Notes: generated by a model not told the origin, from the letters alone. Positions 1-9,955 are shown, numbered from the stretch's first letter. The stretch: DNA of 64,000 nt from Novispirillum itersonii (GCF_014205675.1 NZ_JACIIX010000006.1:122585-186584), one strand, 5' to 3'. A program made the numbers and translations.

Positions 1-336
1 ATCCACCTGCACCGGGGCGACATCGCTGACGATCAGGCGGCCGAGCGGGCCGGTGCGGTCGGCAAGGCGGCGGGAGAATCCGCCATAGACGGCGGCGGGC
101 TGCCAGACGGTGCTGCCGGGGGTGATATCGCGGGCCACCCAGTCCATCAGGCGGTCAGCATTGCCCCACAGGATGGTGTTGACCACCGCCTGATAATCAA
201 AAAAGCGGGTGCCGAACCCGGACAGGTAAGCCCAGGTGTAGGTTTCGGCCAGATAGGCCGGAACATCCCCGGCATCGTGGCCGGGCAGGGACGGCTGCGG
301 GTGTCGGGCGGGGCGGGGATTGGTACCGTCAGGCAT
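1..336 (-). CDS. rquA: Rhodoquinone biosynthesis protein RquA (N-terminal part, cut by window edge)
   Basis: Read on the minus strand from ATG at 336, the frame stays open to the window edge (about 112 residues). It contains the segments YLAETYTWAYLSGFG, VVNTILWGNADRLMDW and VYGGFSRRLADRTGPLGRL, then SDVAPVQVD. I recognise these as the N-terminal half of the RquA family. RquA has a class I methyltransferase fold, but is known to move an amino group from S-adenosylmethionine to ubiquinone, giving rhodoquinone. Its start overlaps the stop of the upstream START-domain gene by 8 nt, so the two are probably translationally coupled. The C-terminal half is missing, so family membership rests on half a protein. 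A generic methyltransferase is the alternative. Confidence 0.75.
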   Translation of the reverse strand, partial: MPDGTNPRPARHPQPSLPGHDAGDVPAYLAETYTWAYLSGFGTRFFDYQAVVNTILWGNADRLMDWVARDITPGSTVWQPAAVYGGFSRRLADRTGPLGRLIVSDVAPVQVD

Positions 337-784
337 GGCTTTCTGCTCCGGGGGGGCCGTACAGGGCGCGGGCCCGGGTTTCAAAGGACGAAATCATCCG
401 GTGGATCGAGTCTGCCGACAGCAGTGCGCCGATCACCTGAAAGGCGCGGATCCGCAGCTCGAAATCGGAAACAAGAGTGATAAGGCAGCCGCCGTCCTCG
501 GCGGTTTCAAACGACCACCGCAGACTGAAGGACCGGAACGGCGGATCGGAGGAGGTGACCTCGATCAACGACGGGGCCACCGTGCGGGTGCGGGTGGTGA
601 AGGTGTGGCGCACCGGCCCCATCCGCACCACCTGATCGGTGGTGTAGCTGTCATCCCGGCGGTTGCGCACCCGCACCGCCTGCCAGTTGGGAACGAAGGC
701 GGGATAGGACTCGACGTCAGCGACCAGAGAGTACATCTGCTCCTGCGAGTAATAGACCTCTCGGGTGACGGTGGTGGACGGCAT
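329..784 (-). CDS. START-domain COQ10/RatA-like quinone-binding protein
   Basis: This 151-residue protein starts at ATG 784, preceded by a good purine-rich ribosome site (caggggga). It has the typical opening of the polyketide cyclase/START family: TREVYYSQEQMYSLVADVESYPAFVPNW, then paired beta strands and a C-terminal helix ending in SFETRARALYG. The family includes COQ10, which binds and delivers ubiquinone in respiratory membranes, and the ribosome-associated protein RatA. The gene overlaps rquA, which favours a quinone role here, for example handling ubiquinone or rhodoquinone. That role is inferred from position, not from residues. Confidence 0.8.
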   Translation of the reverse strand: MPSTTVTREVYYSQEQMYSLVADVESYPAFVPNWQAVRVRNRRDDSYTTDQVVRMGPVRHTFTTRTRTVAPSLIEVTSSDPPFRSFSLRWSFETAEDGGCLITLVSDFELRIRAFQVIGALLSADSIHRMISSFETRARALYGPPGAESHA

Positions 785-1157
785 GGCTCCCCCTGTTTGC
801 CGTTGCGGCCAGAATGGCCGGTGCCTGCGCAGGCCCGAAACCATACCGCGAAAATCTTAAAGCCCCCAGAGCCTTCCGCGATGGTGCCCGACCGGATCCC
901 GCCATGGCAAGAGGGCCGGTGCTCTCTGCCACGATGCCAGGCCGGGGCCGGGCCGGAGCGTTGATTCCTCCGCCTTTGCCTCATTCCTGCCGCAAAGGGT
1001 AGGGGGCAGGAACGCAAAGGCAGGAAAAAACACTGCCCGGCGTCTGCCCTCTTCGCGAAAAACAGGCGGCTTGGACGGCCATGGTGTGCACCGCAAAAAC
1101 CTAGGGTCTGCCTTGATGTGGCGGTGCAGAAACTTCCCTGTCAATGGCCTTGTTTGC

Positions 1158-1171
1158 TTGACTTGTTTCAA
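1158..1171. promoter_or_regulatory. FNR/FixK-type anaerobox candidate
   Basis: The sequence TTGACTTGTTTCAA fits the TTGA-N6-TCAA core of FNR/FixK-family operators (consensus TTGAT-N4-ATCAA), with both four-base half-sites intact and the two inner positions differing. It lies between the rhodoquinone-type operon and the complex I operon, where oxygen control would make sense. TTGACT at 1158-1163, with TTACAT at 1181-1186, could alternatively be a weak -35/-10 pair. Neither reading is tested. Confidence 0.5.
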
Positions 1172-1318
1172 GGGCGGGGATTACATCACGGCGATTCCGC
1201 GCGGGGCCCGTTCTTCGCGCGTCCTGTGCCTGCGTACCTTCTTTACGCGGCGTTTCTGTGTCCGAAAGATGTCCGCCCTGTGGCAGACAGATCCACCGGA
1301 CCCGGTCGGCCGTATAGA

Positions 1319-1352
1319 CTGAAGTCCTGACTGGGGATGGACTTCCGGTCAG
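1319..1352 (+). other. Inverted repeat in the probable nuo leader
   Basis: GAAGTCC at 1321-1327 pairs with GGACTTC at 1339-1345, and the flanking ctga and tcag bases extend the pairing imperfectly. The loop is about 11 nt and no U-tract follows, so it does not look like a terminator. It lies about 275 nt upstream of nuoA and would be transcribed if the promoter is near 1160. Confidence 0.4.
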
Positions 1353-1393
1353 AAGGAACGCTGACAGAGGGCGCGTCGGGTACGGTAGCCGCG

Positions 1394-1413
1394 CCCTGCC
1401 TGAACAGGCAGGG
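1394..1413. other. Perfect 9-bp palindrome upstream of nuoA
   Basis: CCCTGCCTG and CAGGCAGGG are separated by two bases. As RNA this gives a stable short hairpin; as DNA it could be a dimeric-regulator site. There is no run of T after it. It lies about 210 bp upstream of nuoA. Confidence 0.4.
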
Positions 1414-1625
1414 CCGCCCCGGGCGAACCACTTGTTTTTGGCACGGGGGTGTGTGCCGCCTGAAGGATTGCCGCCGGAACGGGCCCCAATGCGGGGATTC
1501 CGCCCCGGCACTGCCGTGCGTTTCCGTTTCTTCCACCGTCCGCCCGGGCATGTGGGGGCGGAAGCGGCAGACCGCAAGACGCTTCAGGCTGCCAGCCGCC
1601 GCAGCAGGAGGTTGGAGCTACGCTC

Positions 1626-1991
1626 ATGGAGAACTTGCTCCGCGAGTACCTGCCGATCCTGATCTTCCTCGGGATCGCGGTCGCCGTCGCAGGGATTGCC
1701 GTGCTGGCATCCTACATCGTTGCCCCGCAGCGCCCGGATCCTGAGAAGGATTCGGCATACGAGTGCGGCTTTGAGGCGTTTGACGACGCCCGCGCCCGTT
1801 TCGACGTGCGCTATTATCTGGTGGCCATTCTGTTCATCATTTTCGACCTGGAAGTCGCCTTCCTGTTCCCGTGGGCGGTGTCGTTCGGCGACGTCGGCAT
1901 GCTCGGGTTCTGGTCGATGATGGTGTTCCTGGGCGTGCTGACCATTGGCTTCGTTTATGAATGGAAGAAGGGAGCACTCGAATGGGAGTGA
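1626..1991 (+). CDS. nuoA: NADH-quinone oxidoreductase subunit A
   Basis: This 121-residue membrane subunit of complex I has three hydrophobic segments (about residues 9-30, 62-83 and 90-112). It carries the conserved loop [20 protein letters not shown] between the first two, which lies near the quinone tunnel in known structures. Length is normal. It is the first gene of a 14-gene nuo operon, and its stop overlaps the start of nuoB by 10 nt. A ribosome site (aggaggttggagc) precedes the ATG. Confidence 0.97.
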   Translation: MENLLREYLPILIFLGIAVAVAGIAVLASYIVAPQRPDPEKDSAYECGFEAFDDARARFDVRYYLVAILFIIFDLEVAFLFPWAVSFGDVGMLGFWSMMVFLGVLTIGFVYEWKKGALEWE

Positions 1992-2533
1992 CCGGCCAGA
2001 CTTCCGCTCCGGGCGCGCTGCCCGCCGCCGGGGCCAATCATGCCGCTTTCGCCGATGTGGTGAATGCCGAGCTACAGGAGCGCGGTTTCCTGCTCTCCTC
2101 CGTTGACAGTCTTGTCAACTGGGCCCGGACCGGGTCGCTGTGGCCGATGACCTTCGGTCTGGCCTGCTGCGCGGTGGAGATGATCCACGCCTACATGCCC
2201 CGGTATGACCTTGACCGTCTGGGCATCGTGCCGCGCCCGTCGCCGCGTCAGTCTGACGTGATGATCGTTGCCGGGACCCTGACCAACAAGATGGCTCCGG
2301 CGCTGCGCAAGGTTTACGACCAGATGGCCGAGCCGCGCTGGGTGATCTCGATGGGGTCCTGTGCCAACGGCGGCGGGTACTACCATTACTCGTATTCCGT
2401 GGTGCGCGGCTGTGACCGCATCGTGCCGGTGGATGTCTACGTTCCGGGCTGTCCGCCGACCGCCGAAGCGCTGGTCTACGGCATCATGCAGCTCCAGAAG
2501 AAGATCCGCCGTACCGGCGGTCTTCACCGCTGA
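1982..2533 (+). CDS. nuoB: NADH-quinone oxidoreductase subunit B
   Basis: This 183-residue peripheral-arm subunit carries cluster N2, the last iron-sulfur centre before quinone. The ligands are visible: the adjacent cysteines in GLACCAVEM, then GSCANGGG and [11 protein letters not shown] chose ATG 1982 rather than the upstream in-frame ATG at 1961 because AGGGAG sits just before it and the extension would lie inside nuoA. The N-terminal 25 residues are alanine-rich and variable, as usual in this family. Confidence 0.97.
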   Translation: MGVTGQTSAPGALPAAGANHAAFADVVNAELQERGFLLSSVDSLVNWARTGSLWPMTFGLACCAVEMIHAYMPRYDLDRLGIVPRPSPRQSDVMIVAGTLTNKMAPALRKVYDQMAEPRWVISMGSCANGGGYYHYSYSVVRGCDRIVPVDVYVPGCPPTAEALVYGIMQLQKKIRRTGGLHR

Positions 2534-2563
2534 TGCAGGTTTGAGGAAGGGGTCGGGTTGACC

Positions 2564-3202
2564 ATGAAACTGACCGACGAACAGATGCAGGCCCTTGGCG
2601 ATCTGCGCGATCACGTGTCCTCCCTGCTGGGGCAGGACCTGATCAGCGCCGAGATCCTCAAGCAGGAACTGATCATCACCGTGGTGCGCGGCAGCATCGT
2701 TAAGGTGCTGACCACCCTGCGCGACGACGTCAACTGCCGGTTCTCGCAACTGGTGGAGCTGACGGCGGTGGACTACCCGCAGCGCGAAGAGCGCTTCGAT
2801 GTGGTCTATTGCCTGCTCAGCATGAAGCACAACCAGCGCATCCGCGTGAAGGTTTCCACTGACGAGAACACCCCGGTGGCCTCGGTGGTGCCGGTCTTCT
2901 CGACCGCCAACTGGTTCGAGCGTGAGGTGTGGGACATGTACGGCGTGTTCTTCGCCGATCACCCCGACCTCCGCCGCATTCTTACCGACTACGGCTTCCA
3001 GGGTCATCCGCTGCGCAAGGACTTCCCGCTGACCGGGCATGTCGAAATGCGCTACGACGAAGACCAGAAGCGTGTGGTCTACGAGCCGGTCAAACTGGTT
3101 CAGGACTTCCGTAACTGGGACTTCCTCAGCCCGTGGGAAGGCATGACCACCCGCTGGCTGCCGGGTGACGAAAAGGCCACCGCCAAGGCCGAGGGGAAGT
3201 AA
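2564..3202 (+). CDS. nuoC: NADH-quinone oxidoreductase subunit C
   Basis: This subunit of about 212 residues forms the connecting arm with NuoD. The conserved stretches [26 protein letters not shown] and [12 protein letters not shown] are present. NuoC and NuoD are separate here, not fused as in enterobacteria. The start is uncertain: ATG 2564 is chosen, but a TTG at 2558 in the same frame lies at better spacing from the AGGAAGG ribosome site. The difference is two residues. Confidence 0.96.
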   Translation: MKLTDEQMQALGDLRDHVSSLLGQDLISAEILKQELIITVVRGSIVKVLTTLRDDVNCRFSQLVELTAVDYPQREERFDVVYCLLSMKHNQRIRVKVSTDENTPVASVVPVFSTANWFEREVWDMYGVFFADHPDLRRILTDYGFQGHPLRKDFPLTGHVEMRYDEDQKRVVYEPVKLVQDFRNWDFLSPWEGMTTRWLPGDEKATAKAEGK

Positions 3203-3203
3203 G

Positions 3204-4388
3204 ATGAGCGAAACGCAAATCAAAAACCTCAACATCAACTTCGGTCCGCAGCATCCGGCGGCGCACGGTGTGCTGCGTCTGGTGCTGGAGCTGGACGGCG
3301 AAGTGGTGGACCGTGCGGATCCGCACATCGGCCTGCTGCACCGCGGCACCGAAAAGCTGATCGAGCACAAGACCTACGTGCAGGCTCTGCCGTACTTTGA
3401 CCGCCTCGATTACTGTTCCCCGATCAACATGGAACATTCCTATGTTCTGGCGGTCGAGAAGCTGCTGGGCATCGAAGTGCCGGAACGCGCCAAGCTGATC
3501 CGGACCCTGTTCGCGGAACTGGTGCGCATCGGCAACCATCTGCTGAACGTGCCGTCCTACGCCATGGACGTCGGCGCGATGACCCCGATGCTGTGGGCCT
3601 TCGAAGAGCGCGAGCTGATCTTCGAATTCTGCGAGGCGGTCTGTGGTGCGCGCATGCACATGGCCTACTTCCGCCCCGGTGGGGTGTCGCAGGATCTTCC
3701 GGCCGGTCTGGCCGAGCGGATCCGCCAGTGGGCCAACGAGTTCCCGAACTACGTCCGGGACATGGAAACCATGATCACCAACAACCGCATCTTCAAGCAG
3801 CGGACGGTGGACATCGGTGTCGTGACCCCGGAAGAGGCGCTGGACTGGGGCTTCGCCGGTCCGAATCTGCGGGCCTCCGGCTTCGCCTGGGATCTGCGCA
3901 AGTCGCAGCCCTACGATGCCTATGAAGACATGGATTTCGATATTCCGATCGGCAAGACCGGCGACTGCTACGACCGCTATCTGGTCCGCGTCGAGGAAAT
4001 GCACCAGTCCCTGCGCATCATTCACCAGTGCCTTGACCGCATGGAGAAGGTGAAGGGCCCGGTGAAGACCGATGACCGCAAGGCGACCCCGCCGAAGCGT
4101 GGTGAAATGAAAGGCTCGATGGAAGCCCTGATCCATCACTTCAAGCTGTTCACCGAAGGCTTCCATGTTCCCGCCGGGGAAACATATGTGGCCACCGAAG
4201 CCCCGAAGGGGGAATTCGGCGTGTACCTCGTCTCCGATGGCAGCAACCGGCCGTACAAGTGCAAGATCCGCTCGCCGGGTTACGTGCATCTACAGGCCAT
4301 GGACCTGATGTCCAAGGGTCACATGCTGGCCGATATTCCGGCCATCATCGGCTCCATTGACGTCGTTTTCGGTGAGATTGACCGATGA
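3204..4388 (+). CDS. nuoD: NADH-quinone oxidoreductase subunit D
   Basis: This 394-residue subunit forms much of the quinone-binding cavity with NuoB. It begins with the family hallmark [20 protein letters not shown] and ends with the conserved DVVFGEIDR. The ATG at 3204 follows the nuoC stop by one base, with GAGGGGAAG as ribosome site, so an upstream in-frame extension inside nuoC is rejected. The stop overlaps the nuoE start in an ATGA junction. The quinone-pocket His (QHPAAHG) is retained. Confidence 0.98.
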   Translation: MSETQIKNLNINFGPQHPAAHGVLRLVLELDGEVVDRADPHIGLLHRGTEKLIEHKTYVQALPYFDRLDYCSPINMEHSYVLAVEKLLGIEVPERAKLIRTLFAELVRIGNHLLNVPSYAMDVGAMTPMLWAFEERELIFEFCEAVCGARMHMAYFRPGGVSQDLPAGLAERIRQWANEFPNYVRDMETMITNNRIFKQRTVDIGVVTPEEALDWGFAGPNLRASGFAWDLRKSQPYDAYEDMDFDIPIGKTGDCYDRYLVRVEEMHQSLRIIHQCLDRMEKVKGPVKTDDRKATPPKRGEMKGSMEALIHHFKLFTEGFHVPAGETYVATEAPKGEFGVYLVSDGSNRPYKCKIRSPGYVHLQAMDLMSKGHMLADIPAIIGSIDVVFGEIDR

Positions 4389-4984
4389 GTTCGCACTATC
4401 CCGATCCCAACGTGCCGCAGCCGGAAACCTTCGCTTTCACTCCGGAAGTGATGGAACAGGCCAAGGTGTTCATCGCCAAGTATCCGGCGGGCCGTCAGCG
4501 CTCCGCCGTGATGCCGCTGCTTGATCTGGCCCAGCGTCAGGTCGGCTGGCTGTCCCGTGCCGCCATGGACTATATCGCTGACCTGCTCGGCATGCCGCCG
4601 ATCAAGGTGTACGAGGTCGCGACCTTCTACACCATGTACCGGCTGCGCCCCGTCGGGAAGCATCACGTCCAGCTGTGCACCAACATCTCCTGCTGGCTGC
4701 GCGGCTCTGATGACGTCAAGCGCGCTGCCGAGGAAGTGTTCGGCATCGGCTTTGGCCAGTCCAACGACGAAGCCACCCTCGAGGAAGTCGAATGCGCCGG
4801 GGCCTGCGTGAATGCGCCGGTGGCCCAGATCGGTGACGACTACTACGAAGATCTGACCTACGACAACGCCAAGGCACTGTTTCAGGCGCTGAAGGACGGC
4901 AAGCCGGTGACCGTCGGCTCGCAGATCGGCCGTCAGACCTCCTGCCCCGAAGGCGGCCCGACCACTCTGAAGGGAGATGCCTGA
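4385..4984 (+). CDS. nuoE: NADH-quinone oxidoreductase subunit E
   Basis: This 199-residue thioredoxin-like subunit of the NADH dehydrogenase module binds the off-path [2Fe-2S] cluster N1a. The ligands are in [10 protein letters not shown] and in CAGACVNAP. The N-terminal helical bundle includes [16 protein letters not shown]. It overlaps nuoD by 4 nt and nuoF by 1 nt, consistent with tight stoichiometric coupling. A C-terminal tail of about 30 residues, rich in polar residues, follows the core fold. Confidence 0.97.
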   Translation: MSSHYPDPNVPQPETFAFTPEVMEQAKVFIAKYPAGRQRSAVMPLLDLAQRQVGWLSRAAMDYIADLLGMPPIKVYEVATFYTMYRLRPVGKHHVQLCTNISCWLRGSDDVKRAAEEVFGIGFGQSNDEATLEEVECAGACVNAPVAQIGDDYYEDLTYDNAKALFQALKDGKPVTVGSQIGRQTSCPEGGPTTLKGDA

Positions 4985-6261
4985 TGCTTCAGGATAAGGA
5001 TCGCATCTTCACCAACCTGTACGGCATTCAGGACCCGTTCCTGAAGGGCGCGCAGGCCCGTGGTGACTGGGACAACACCAAGGCGATTCTGGACAAGGGT
5101 CCGGAATGGATTATCGACCAGATGAAGGCCTCCGGCCTGCGTGGCCGTGGCGGCGCCGGTTTCTCCACCGGCATGAAGTGGTCCTTCATGCCGAAGGAAG
5201 TCGGGGAGCGTCCGCACTATCTGGTGGTCAACGCTGACGAAGGCGAGCCGGGGACCTGTAAGGACCGCGACATCATGCGCCACGACCCGCATAAGCTGGT
5301 CGAAGGCTGCCTGATCGCCTCCTACGCCATCCGCGCCCACACCTGCTACATCTACATCCGTGGCGAATTTTACCGCGAGGCGGAAGCGCTTCAGCGGGCC
5401 ATTGATGAAGCCTATGCAGCGGGCCTGATCGGCAAGAACGCCTCCGGCTCCGGCTGGGACTTCGATCTGTTCATCCACCGCGGCATGGGTGCCTATGTCT
5501 GCGGGGAAGAAACTGCCCTGATCAACTCGATCGAAGGCAAGAAGGGTCAGCCGCGCCTGAAGCCGCCGTTCCCGGCGGGTGTCGGCGTGTTCGGCTGCCC
5601 GACCACCGTGAACAACGTCGAATCCATTGCCGTCGCCCCGACCATCCTGCGTCGCGGTGCCGACTGGTTCGCCGGTCTGGGGCGCCCGAACAACACCGGG
5701 ACCAAGCTGTTCTGCATCTCCGGGCACGTCAATAAGCCGTGCAACGTCGAAGAAGAGATGGGGATTCCGCTGAAGGAACTCATCGAGAAGCACTGTGGCG
5801 GCGTGCGCGGCGGCTGGGATAACCTGCTGGCGATCATTCCGGGCGGGTCTTCCGTGCCGATGCTGCCGAAGAACATCTGCGACGACGTGCTGATGGACTT
5901 CGACAGCCTGCGCGCCGTGCAGTCGGGCCTTGGCACCGCTGCCGTGATCGTGATGGACAAGTCCACCGATCTGGTGCGGGCGATCACCCGTCTTGCCAAG
6001 TTCTACATGCATGAAAGCTGCGGGCAGTGCACCCCGTGTCGCGAAGGCTCCGGCTGGATGTGGCGCGTGATGGAACGCATGTCGCAGGGCCGCGCCAGCG
6101 TCGAGGAAATCGACATGCTGTTCGATGTGTCCAAGCAGATTGAAGGCCATACCATCTGCGCTCTCGGCGACGCCGCCGCGTGGCCGATTCAGGGCCTGAT
6201 CCGTCATTTCCGTCCGCAGATCGAGGAACGCCTCGGTCGTCGGGCGCAGGCCGCCGAATAA
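4984..6261 (+). CDS. nuoF: NADH-quinone oxidoreductase subunit F (NADH- and FMN-binding)
   Basis: This 425-residue electron-input subunit has the NADH-binding glycine motif LRGRGGAGF near residues 52-60, the FMN-contact segment [14 protein letters not shown], and the N3 [4Fe-4S] ligands [12 protein letters not shown] near residue 345 with the fourth Cys in [10 protein letters not shown]. Length is standard. The ATG overlaps the nuoE stop by one base. It oxidises NADH and passes electrons through FMN into the iron-sulfur chain. Confidence 0.98.
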   Translation: MLQDKDRIFTNLYGIQDPFLKGAQARGDWDNTKAILDKGPEWIIDQMKASGLRGRGGAGFSTGMKWSFMPKEVGERPHYLVVNADEGEPGTCKDRDIMRHDPHKLVEGCLIASYAIRAHTCYIYIRGEFYREAEALQRAIDEAYAAGLIGKNASGSGWDFDLFIHRGMGAYVCGEETALINSIEGKKGQPRLKPPFPAGVGVFGCPTTVNNVESIAVAPTILRRGADWFAGLGRPNNTGTKLFCISGHVNKPCNVEEEMGIPLKELIEKHCGGVRGGWDNLLAIIPGGSSVPMLPKNICDDVLMDFDSLRAVQSGLGTAAVIVMDKSTDLVRAITRLAKFYMHESCGQCTPCREGSGWMWRVMERMSQGRASVEEIDMLFDVSKQIEGHTICALGDAAAWPIQGLIRHFRPQIEERLGRRAQAAE

Positions 6262-6277
6262 GGAGGATCAGAGGGTT

Positions 6278-8347
6278 ATGCCCAAACTGACGATTGACGG
6301 AATCGAAGTCGAGGTGCCCGCTGGCACCACGATCCTTCAGGCGGCCGAGCAGATCGGGATTGAAATCCCGCGTTTCTGCTACCACGAGCGCCTGTCGATT
6401 GCCGGTAACTGCCGTATGTGTCTGGTCGAAGTGCAGCCGGGCCCGCCGAAGCCGGCGGCCTCCTGCGCCATGCCGGTCGCCGAAGGGATGACCGTCAAGA
6501 CCAACAGCCCGATGGCGGTCAAGGCCCGTAAGGGCGTGATGGAATTCCTGCTGATCAACCACCCGCTGGATTGCCCGATCTGCGATCAGGGCGGCGAGTG
6601 TGATCTTCAGGATCAGGCCGTGGCCTTCGGTTACGACCGTTCCCGCTACACCGAGCAGAAGCGTGCGGTGCAGGACAAGTACATGGGCCCGCTGGTGGCG
6701 ACGGAAATGACCCGTTGCATCCAGTGTACCCGCTGTGTCCGCTTTGCGCAGGAAGTTGCCGGTGCCCCGGATCTGGGCGGTGTGAACCGTGGCGAGCATA
6801 TGGAAATCACCACCTATGTGGAAAAGGCCATCGGGTCCGAGCTGTCGGGCAATCTGGTGGACCTGTGCCCGGTGGGTGCGCTGACCTCCAAGCCCTATGC
6901 CTTCAATGCCCGCCCGTGGGAACTGAAGAAGACCGAAAGCATCGACGTGTTCGACGCCGTCGGCAGCAACATCCGTGTTGATGCCCGTGGCAACGAAGTG
7001 CTGCGTGTGCTGCCGCGTCTGAACGAAGACGTGAACGAGGAATGGCTGGGCGACAAGAGCCGCCATGCCATCGACGGTCTGCGCCGCCAGCGCCTCGACA
7101 CCCCCTATGTCCGCAAGGACGGCAAGCTGGTTCCGGCCAGCTGGCAGGAAGCCTTTGCGGCCATTGCCGCCAAGGTCAAGACCACCAGCGGTGCCAAAAT
7201 GGCCGCCGTTGCCGGGGATATGGCCGATGCGGAATCGATGGTTCTGCTGAAGGACCTGCTGACCGCTCTGGGCTCGCGCAGCTTCGACTGCCGTCAGGAC
7301 GGTGCGGTGTTCGACCTGTCGAACCGGCTGTCGTGGCAGTTCAATTCCGGCATCGCCGGGATTGACGAGGCTGATGCCATCCTGATCGTCGGGTCTAACC
7401 CGCGCTGGGAAGCTCCGGTCCTCAATGCCCGTCTGCGTAAGCGCTACCTGACCGGGAAGGCCAAGTTCGCCGTGATCGGCGAAGCCACCGACCTGACCTA
7501 TAAGGTTGATCATCTCGGCACCGGTCCGGATGCCCTGAAGGCTGTGGCCGATGGCTCCTCGCCGTTCGCTGCCGTTCTGAAGGCCGCCCAGAAGCCGATG
7601 ATCATCCTCGGCATGGGGGCGCTGACCCGTAAGGACTCCGCTGCCATTCTGGCGCTGGCGTCGCAGGTTGTGGACAGCTGTGGTCTGGTCAAGGACGGGT
7701 GGAACGGTTTCAACGTTCTGCACACCGCCGCCGCCCGCGTCGGCGGTCTGGAACTCGGCTTCGTGCCGGGGGCCAATGGCCGTGATCTTGACGGGATCCT
7801 GTCGGGTGCCGAAAAGGGCGAGCTGGACTTCGTCTATCTGCTGGGTGCCGACGAAATCGACACCAAGCGTCTGGGCAAGGCCTTTGTGGTGTATCAGGGC
7901 TCCCACGGGGACGCCGGGGCGATGCGCGCCGACGTGATCCTGCCGGGTGCCGCCTACACCGAAAAGAGCGGCACCTACCTGAACACCGAAGGCCGGATGC
8001 AGCGCACCGCCCGTGCCGTGTTCCCGCTGGGTGAAGCCAAGGAAGACTGGACCATCATCCGGGCCCTGTCCGAGGTGCTGGGCCATACCCTGCCGCAGAA
8101 CACGCTGGTGCAGGTGCGCGACCGTCTGGCCGCCGTCAGCCCGGTGTTCGATGAAGATACCGCCGTTCCGGCTGGCAAATGGGGCGCTTTTGGCGTTGCC
8201 GGTGCCATCGATGCCGCGGCCTTCGAAAGCCCGGTCAAGAACTACTACATGACCGATCCGATCAGCCGTGCCAGCCGCACGATGGCGGAATGCACGGAAG
8301 TGTACGTGAACGGCAACCAGAAGCGGAAGACGGGAACCCATGGCTGA
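6278..8347 (+). CDS. nuoG: NADH-quinone oxidoreductase subunit G
   Basis: This 689-residue subunit carries most of the peripheral-arm iron-sulfur clusters. Visible ligand sets are the N1b [2Fe-2S] site ([15 protein letters not shown], from about residue 34, plus CAMPV), the His-Cys3 N5 site ([16 protein letters not shown]), and the N4 [4Fe-4S] site (CIQCTRC near residue 147, plus LCPVGAL). The C-terminal part is a molybdopterin-oxidoreductase-like fold without cofactor function, as in mitochondrial-type complex I. The length matches alphaproteobacterial NuoG and is shorter than the enterobacterial form. It overlaps nuoH by 8 nt. Confidence 0.98.
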   Translation: MPKLTIDGIEVEVPAGTTILQAAEQIGIEIPRFCYHERLSIAGNCRMCLVEVQPGPPKPAASCAMPVAEGMTVKTNSPMAVKARKGVMEFLLINHPLDCPICDQGGECDLQDQAVAFGYDRSRYTEQKRAVQDKYMGPLVATEMTRCIQCTRCVRFAQEVAGAPDLGGVNRGEHMEITTYVEKAIGSELSGNLVDLCPVGALTSKPYAFNARPWELKKTESIDVFDAVGSNIRVDARGNEVLRVLPRLNEDVNEEWLGDKSRHAIDGLRRQRLDTPYVRKDGKLVPASWQEAFAAIAAKVKTTSGAKMAAVAGDMADAESMVLLKDLLTALGSRSFDCRQDGAVFDLSNRLSWQFNSGIAGIDEADAILIVGSNPRWEAPVLNARLRKRYLTGKAKFAVIGEATDLTYKVDHLGTGPDALKAVADGSSPFAAVLKAAQKPMIILGMGALTRKDSAAILALASQVVDSCGLVKDGWNGFNVLHTAAARVGGLELGFVPGANGRDLDGILSGAEKGELDFVYLLGADEIDTKRLGKAFVVYQGSHGDAGAMRADVILPGAAYTEKSGTYLNTEGRMQRTARAVFPLGEAKEDWTIIRALSEVLGHTLPQNTLVQVRDRLAAVSPVFDEDTAVPAGKWGAFGVAGAIDAAAFESPVKNYYMTDPISRASRTMAECTEVYVNGNQKRKTGTHG

Positions 8348-9356
8348 CCTCTGGCAAGGCTATATCTGGCCGGGCATCATCATTGTTGCCCAGATTCTGG
8401 CGATTGTGCTGCCGCTGCTGGGGGCCGTCGCTTACCTCACCCTGATGGAACGCAAGGTCATCGGCGCCATGCAGATGCGCCGTGGCCCGAACGTGGTCGG
8501 ACCGTTCGGTCTCTTCCAGCCGCTGGCCGACGGCCTGAAGCTGCTGCTGAAGGAAACGATCATCCCGACCGGCGCCAGCCGCGCCGTGTTCATTCTGGCC
8601 CCGATGATCACCTTCATTCTCGCGCTGATCGCGTGGGCGGTGATCCCGGTCAATGCCGGATGGGTTCTGTCTGATCTCAACGTCGGTATCCTGTACCTGT
8701 TCGCGATTTCTTCGCTGGGCGTGTACGGGATCATCATGGCGGGCTGGGCTTCCAACTCCCGCTATGCCTTCCTCGGTGCCATGCGCTCTGCGGCGCAGAT
8801 GGTGTCCTACGAAGTGGCAATGGGCCTGATCATGATCTCGGTTCTGCTGACCGTCGGGTCGCTGAACCTGACCAAGATCGTCGAGGCGCAGGCCAACAGC
8901 GTGTGGTTCATCATTCCGCACCTGCCGATGGCGGTGATGTTCTTCATCTCCACTCTGGCCGAAACCAACCGCCACCCGTTCGACCTTCCGGAAGCGGAAG
9001 CGGAACTGGTGTCCGGGTACAACGTCGAATATTCGGCGATGACCTTCGGCCTGTTCTTCCTGGGTGAATACGCCAACATGATCCTGATGAGCGGGATGAC
9101 CACCATCCTGTTCCTCGGCGGCTGGCTGCCCCCGGTTGATATCGCGCCGTTCAACTGGATTCCGGGCCCGCTGTGGTTCCTGATCAAGGTTGTGCTGCTG
9201 CTGTACATCTTCATCTGGGCCCGTGCCGCTTTCCCGCGTTATCGCTATGACCAGCTGATGCGTCTGGGTTGGAAGGTGTTCCTGCCGGGTTCGCTGCTGT
9301 GGCTGGTGCTGACCGCTGGTGTGCTGAAGGCCACCGGCTGGACCCCGTGGAACTGA
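8340..9356 (+). CDS. nuoH: NADH-quinone oxidoreductase subunit H
   Basis: This 338-residue membrane subunit has about eight helices and couples the quinone cavity to the proton-pumping arm. Diagnostic segments are [37 protein letters not shown] and the acidic loop [20 protein letters not shown], which lines the quinone and E-channel region. The start overlaps the end of nuoG. Confidence 0.98.
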   Translation: MADLWQGYIWPGIIIVAQILAIVLPLLGAVAYLTLMERKVIGAMQMRRGPNVVGPFGLFQPLADGLKLLLKETIIPTGASRAVFILAPMITFILALIAWAVIPVNAGWVLSDLNVGILYLFAISSLGVYGIIMAGWASNSRYAFLGAMRSAAQMVSYEVAMGLIMISVLLTVGSLNLTKIVEAQANSVWFIIPHLPMAVMFFISTLAETNRHPFDLPEAEAELVSGYNVEYSAMTFGLFFLGEYANMILMSGMTTILFLGGWLPPVDIAPFNWIPGPLWFLIKVVLLLYIFIWARAAFPRYRYDQLMRLGWKVFLPGSLLWLVLTAGVLKATGWTPWN

Positions 9357-9376
9357 GTGGAAGGGAGAACGGCAAA

Positions 9377-9865
9377 ATGGCTTTTATCGACCGTACCGTC
9401 CGGTCCTTCCTGCTGACCGAAATTCTGCAGGGGATGTCGCTGACGCTGAAGTATTTCTTCAAGCCGAAGGTGACCATCAACTACCCGATGGAAAAGGGCC
9501 CGCTGAGCCCGCGTTTCCGTGGCGAACATGCGCTGCGCCGCTACCCCAACGGGGAAGAGCGCTGCATTGCGTGTAAGCTGTGCGAGGCGATCTGCCCGGC
9601 GCTGGCCATCACCATCGAAGCCGAACCGCGTGATGACGGCAGCCGCCGCACCACCCGCTACGACATCGACATGACCAAGTGCATCTACTGCGGTTTCTGT
9701 CAGGAAGCCTGCCCGGTGGATGCCATTGTCGAAGGGCCGAACTTCGAGTTCGCCACCGAAACCCGCGAAGAGCTGCTGTACAACAAGGACAAGCTGCTCG
9801 CCAACGGGGACCGGTGGGAAAAGGAACTCGCCAAGCGCATCGAGCTTGATGCGCCGTACCGTTAA
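9377..9865 (+). CDS. nuoI: NADH-quinone oxidoreductase subunit I
   Basis: This 162-residue ferredoxin-like subunit holds clusters N6a and N6b. Two full ligand motifs are visible: [12 protein letters not shown] and [12 protein letters not shown]. The ATG at 9377 ([11 protein letters not shown]) is chosen because AAGGGAGAA precedes it and the upstream extension lies inside nuoH. The N-terminal helix [17 protein letters not shown] anchors it to the membrane arm, as in other alphaproteobacteria. Confidence 0.97.
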   Translation: MAFIDRTVRSFLLTEILQGMSLTLKYFFKPKVTINYPMEKGPLSPRFRGEHALRRYPNGEERCIACKLCEAICPALAITIEAEPRDDGSRRTTRYDIDMTKCIYCGFCQEACPVDAIVEGPNFEFATETREELLYNKDKLLANGDRWEKELAKRIELDAPYR

Positions 9866-9883
9866 GGCGAGGCCCGGGACACC

Positions 9884-9955
9884 ATGAATTCTCAAGGCAA
9901 AATTATGTCTCTGGTCAACATGCCCGCTCTGCGGGCGGGGGAGGGGAACAGATGA
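9884..9955 (+). CDS. Possible 23-residue leader ORF between nuoI and nuoJ
   Basis: An ATG at 9884 opens a 23-codon frame whose TGA overlaps the nuoJ ATG in an ATGA junction. The frame contains a strong GC hairpin (gcccgc/gcgggc near 9922-9937) just before the nuoJ ribosome site. No Shine-Dalgarno sequence precedes this ATG, so translation is doubtful. The spacer is unusually long (86 nt) for this otherwise tightly packed operon. It may be no more than spacer. Confidence 0.2.
   Translation: MNSQGKIMSLVNMPALRAGEGNR

Larger units (their letters stand above)
785..1625. other. Long gene-free divergent region between the rquA pair and nuoA
   Basis: About 840 bp separate the minus-strand START/rquA pair from nuoA. 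Open frames here are short, lack family resemblance and overlap each other on both strands, so I read the region as non-coding. It holds an FNR/FixK-like palindrome, a nested inverted repeat at 1319-1352 and a near-perfect palindrome at 1394-1413, listed separately. It must contain promoters for both flanking operons, but no strong sigma-70 pair is obvious. Confidence 0.7.

Noticed and set aside
5984-8341. A 785-residue minus-strand frame opposite nuoG
   Set aside because: It lies antisense to a gene with clear iron-sulfur motifs and has no family resemblance. Long antisense frames are common in high-GC DNA.
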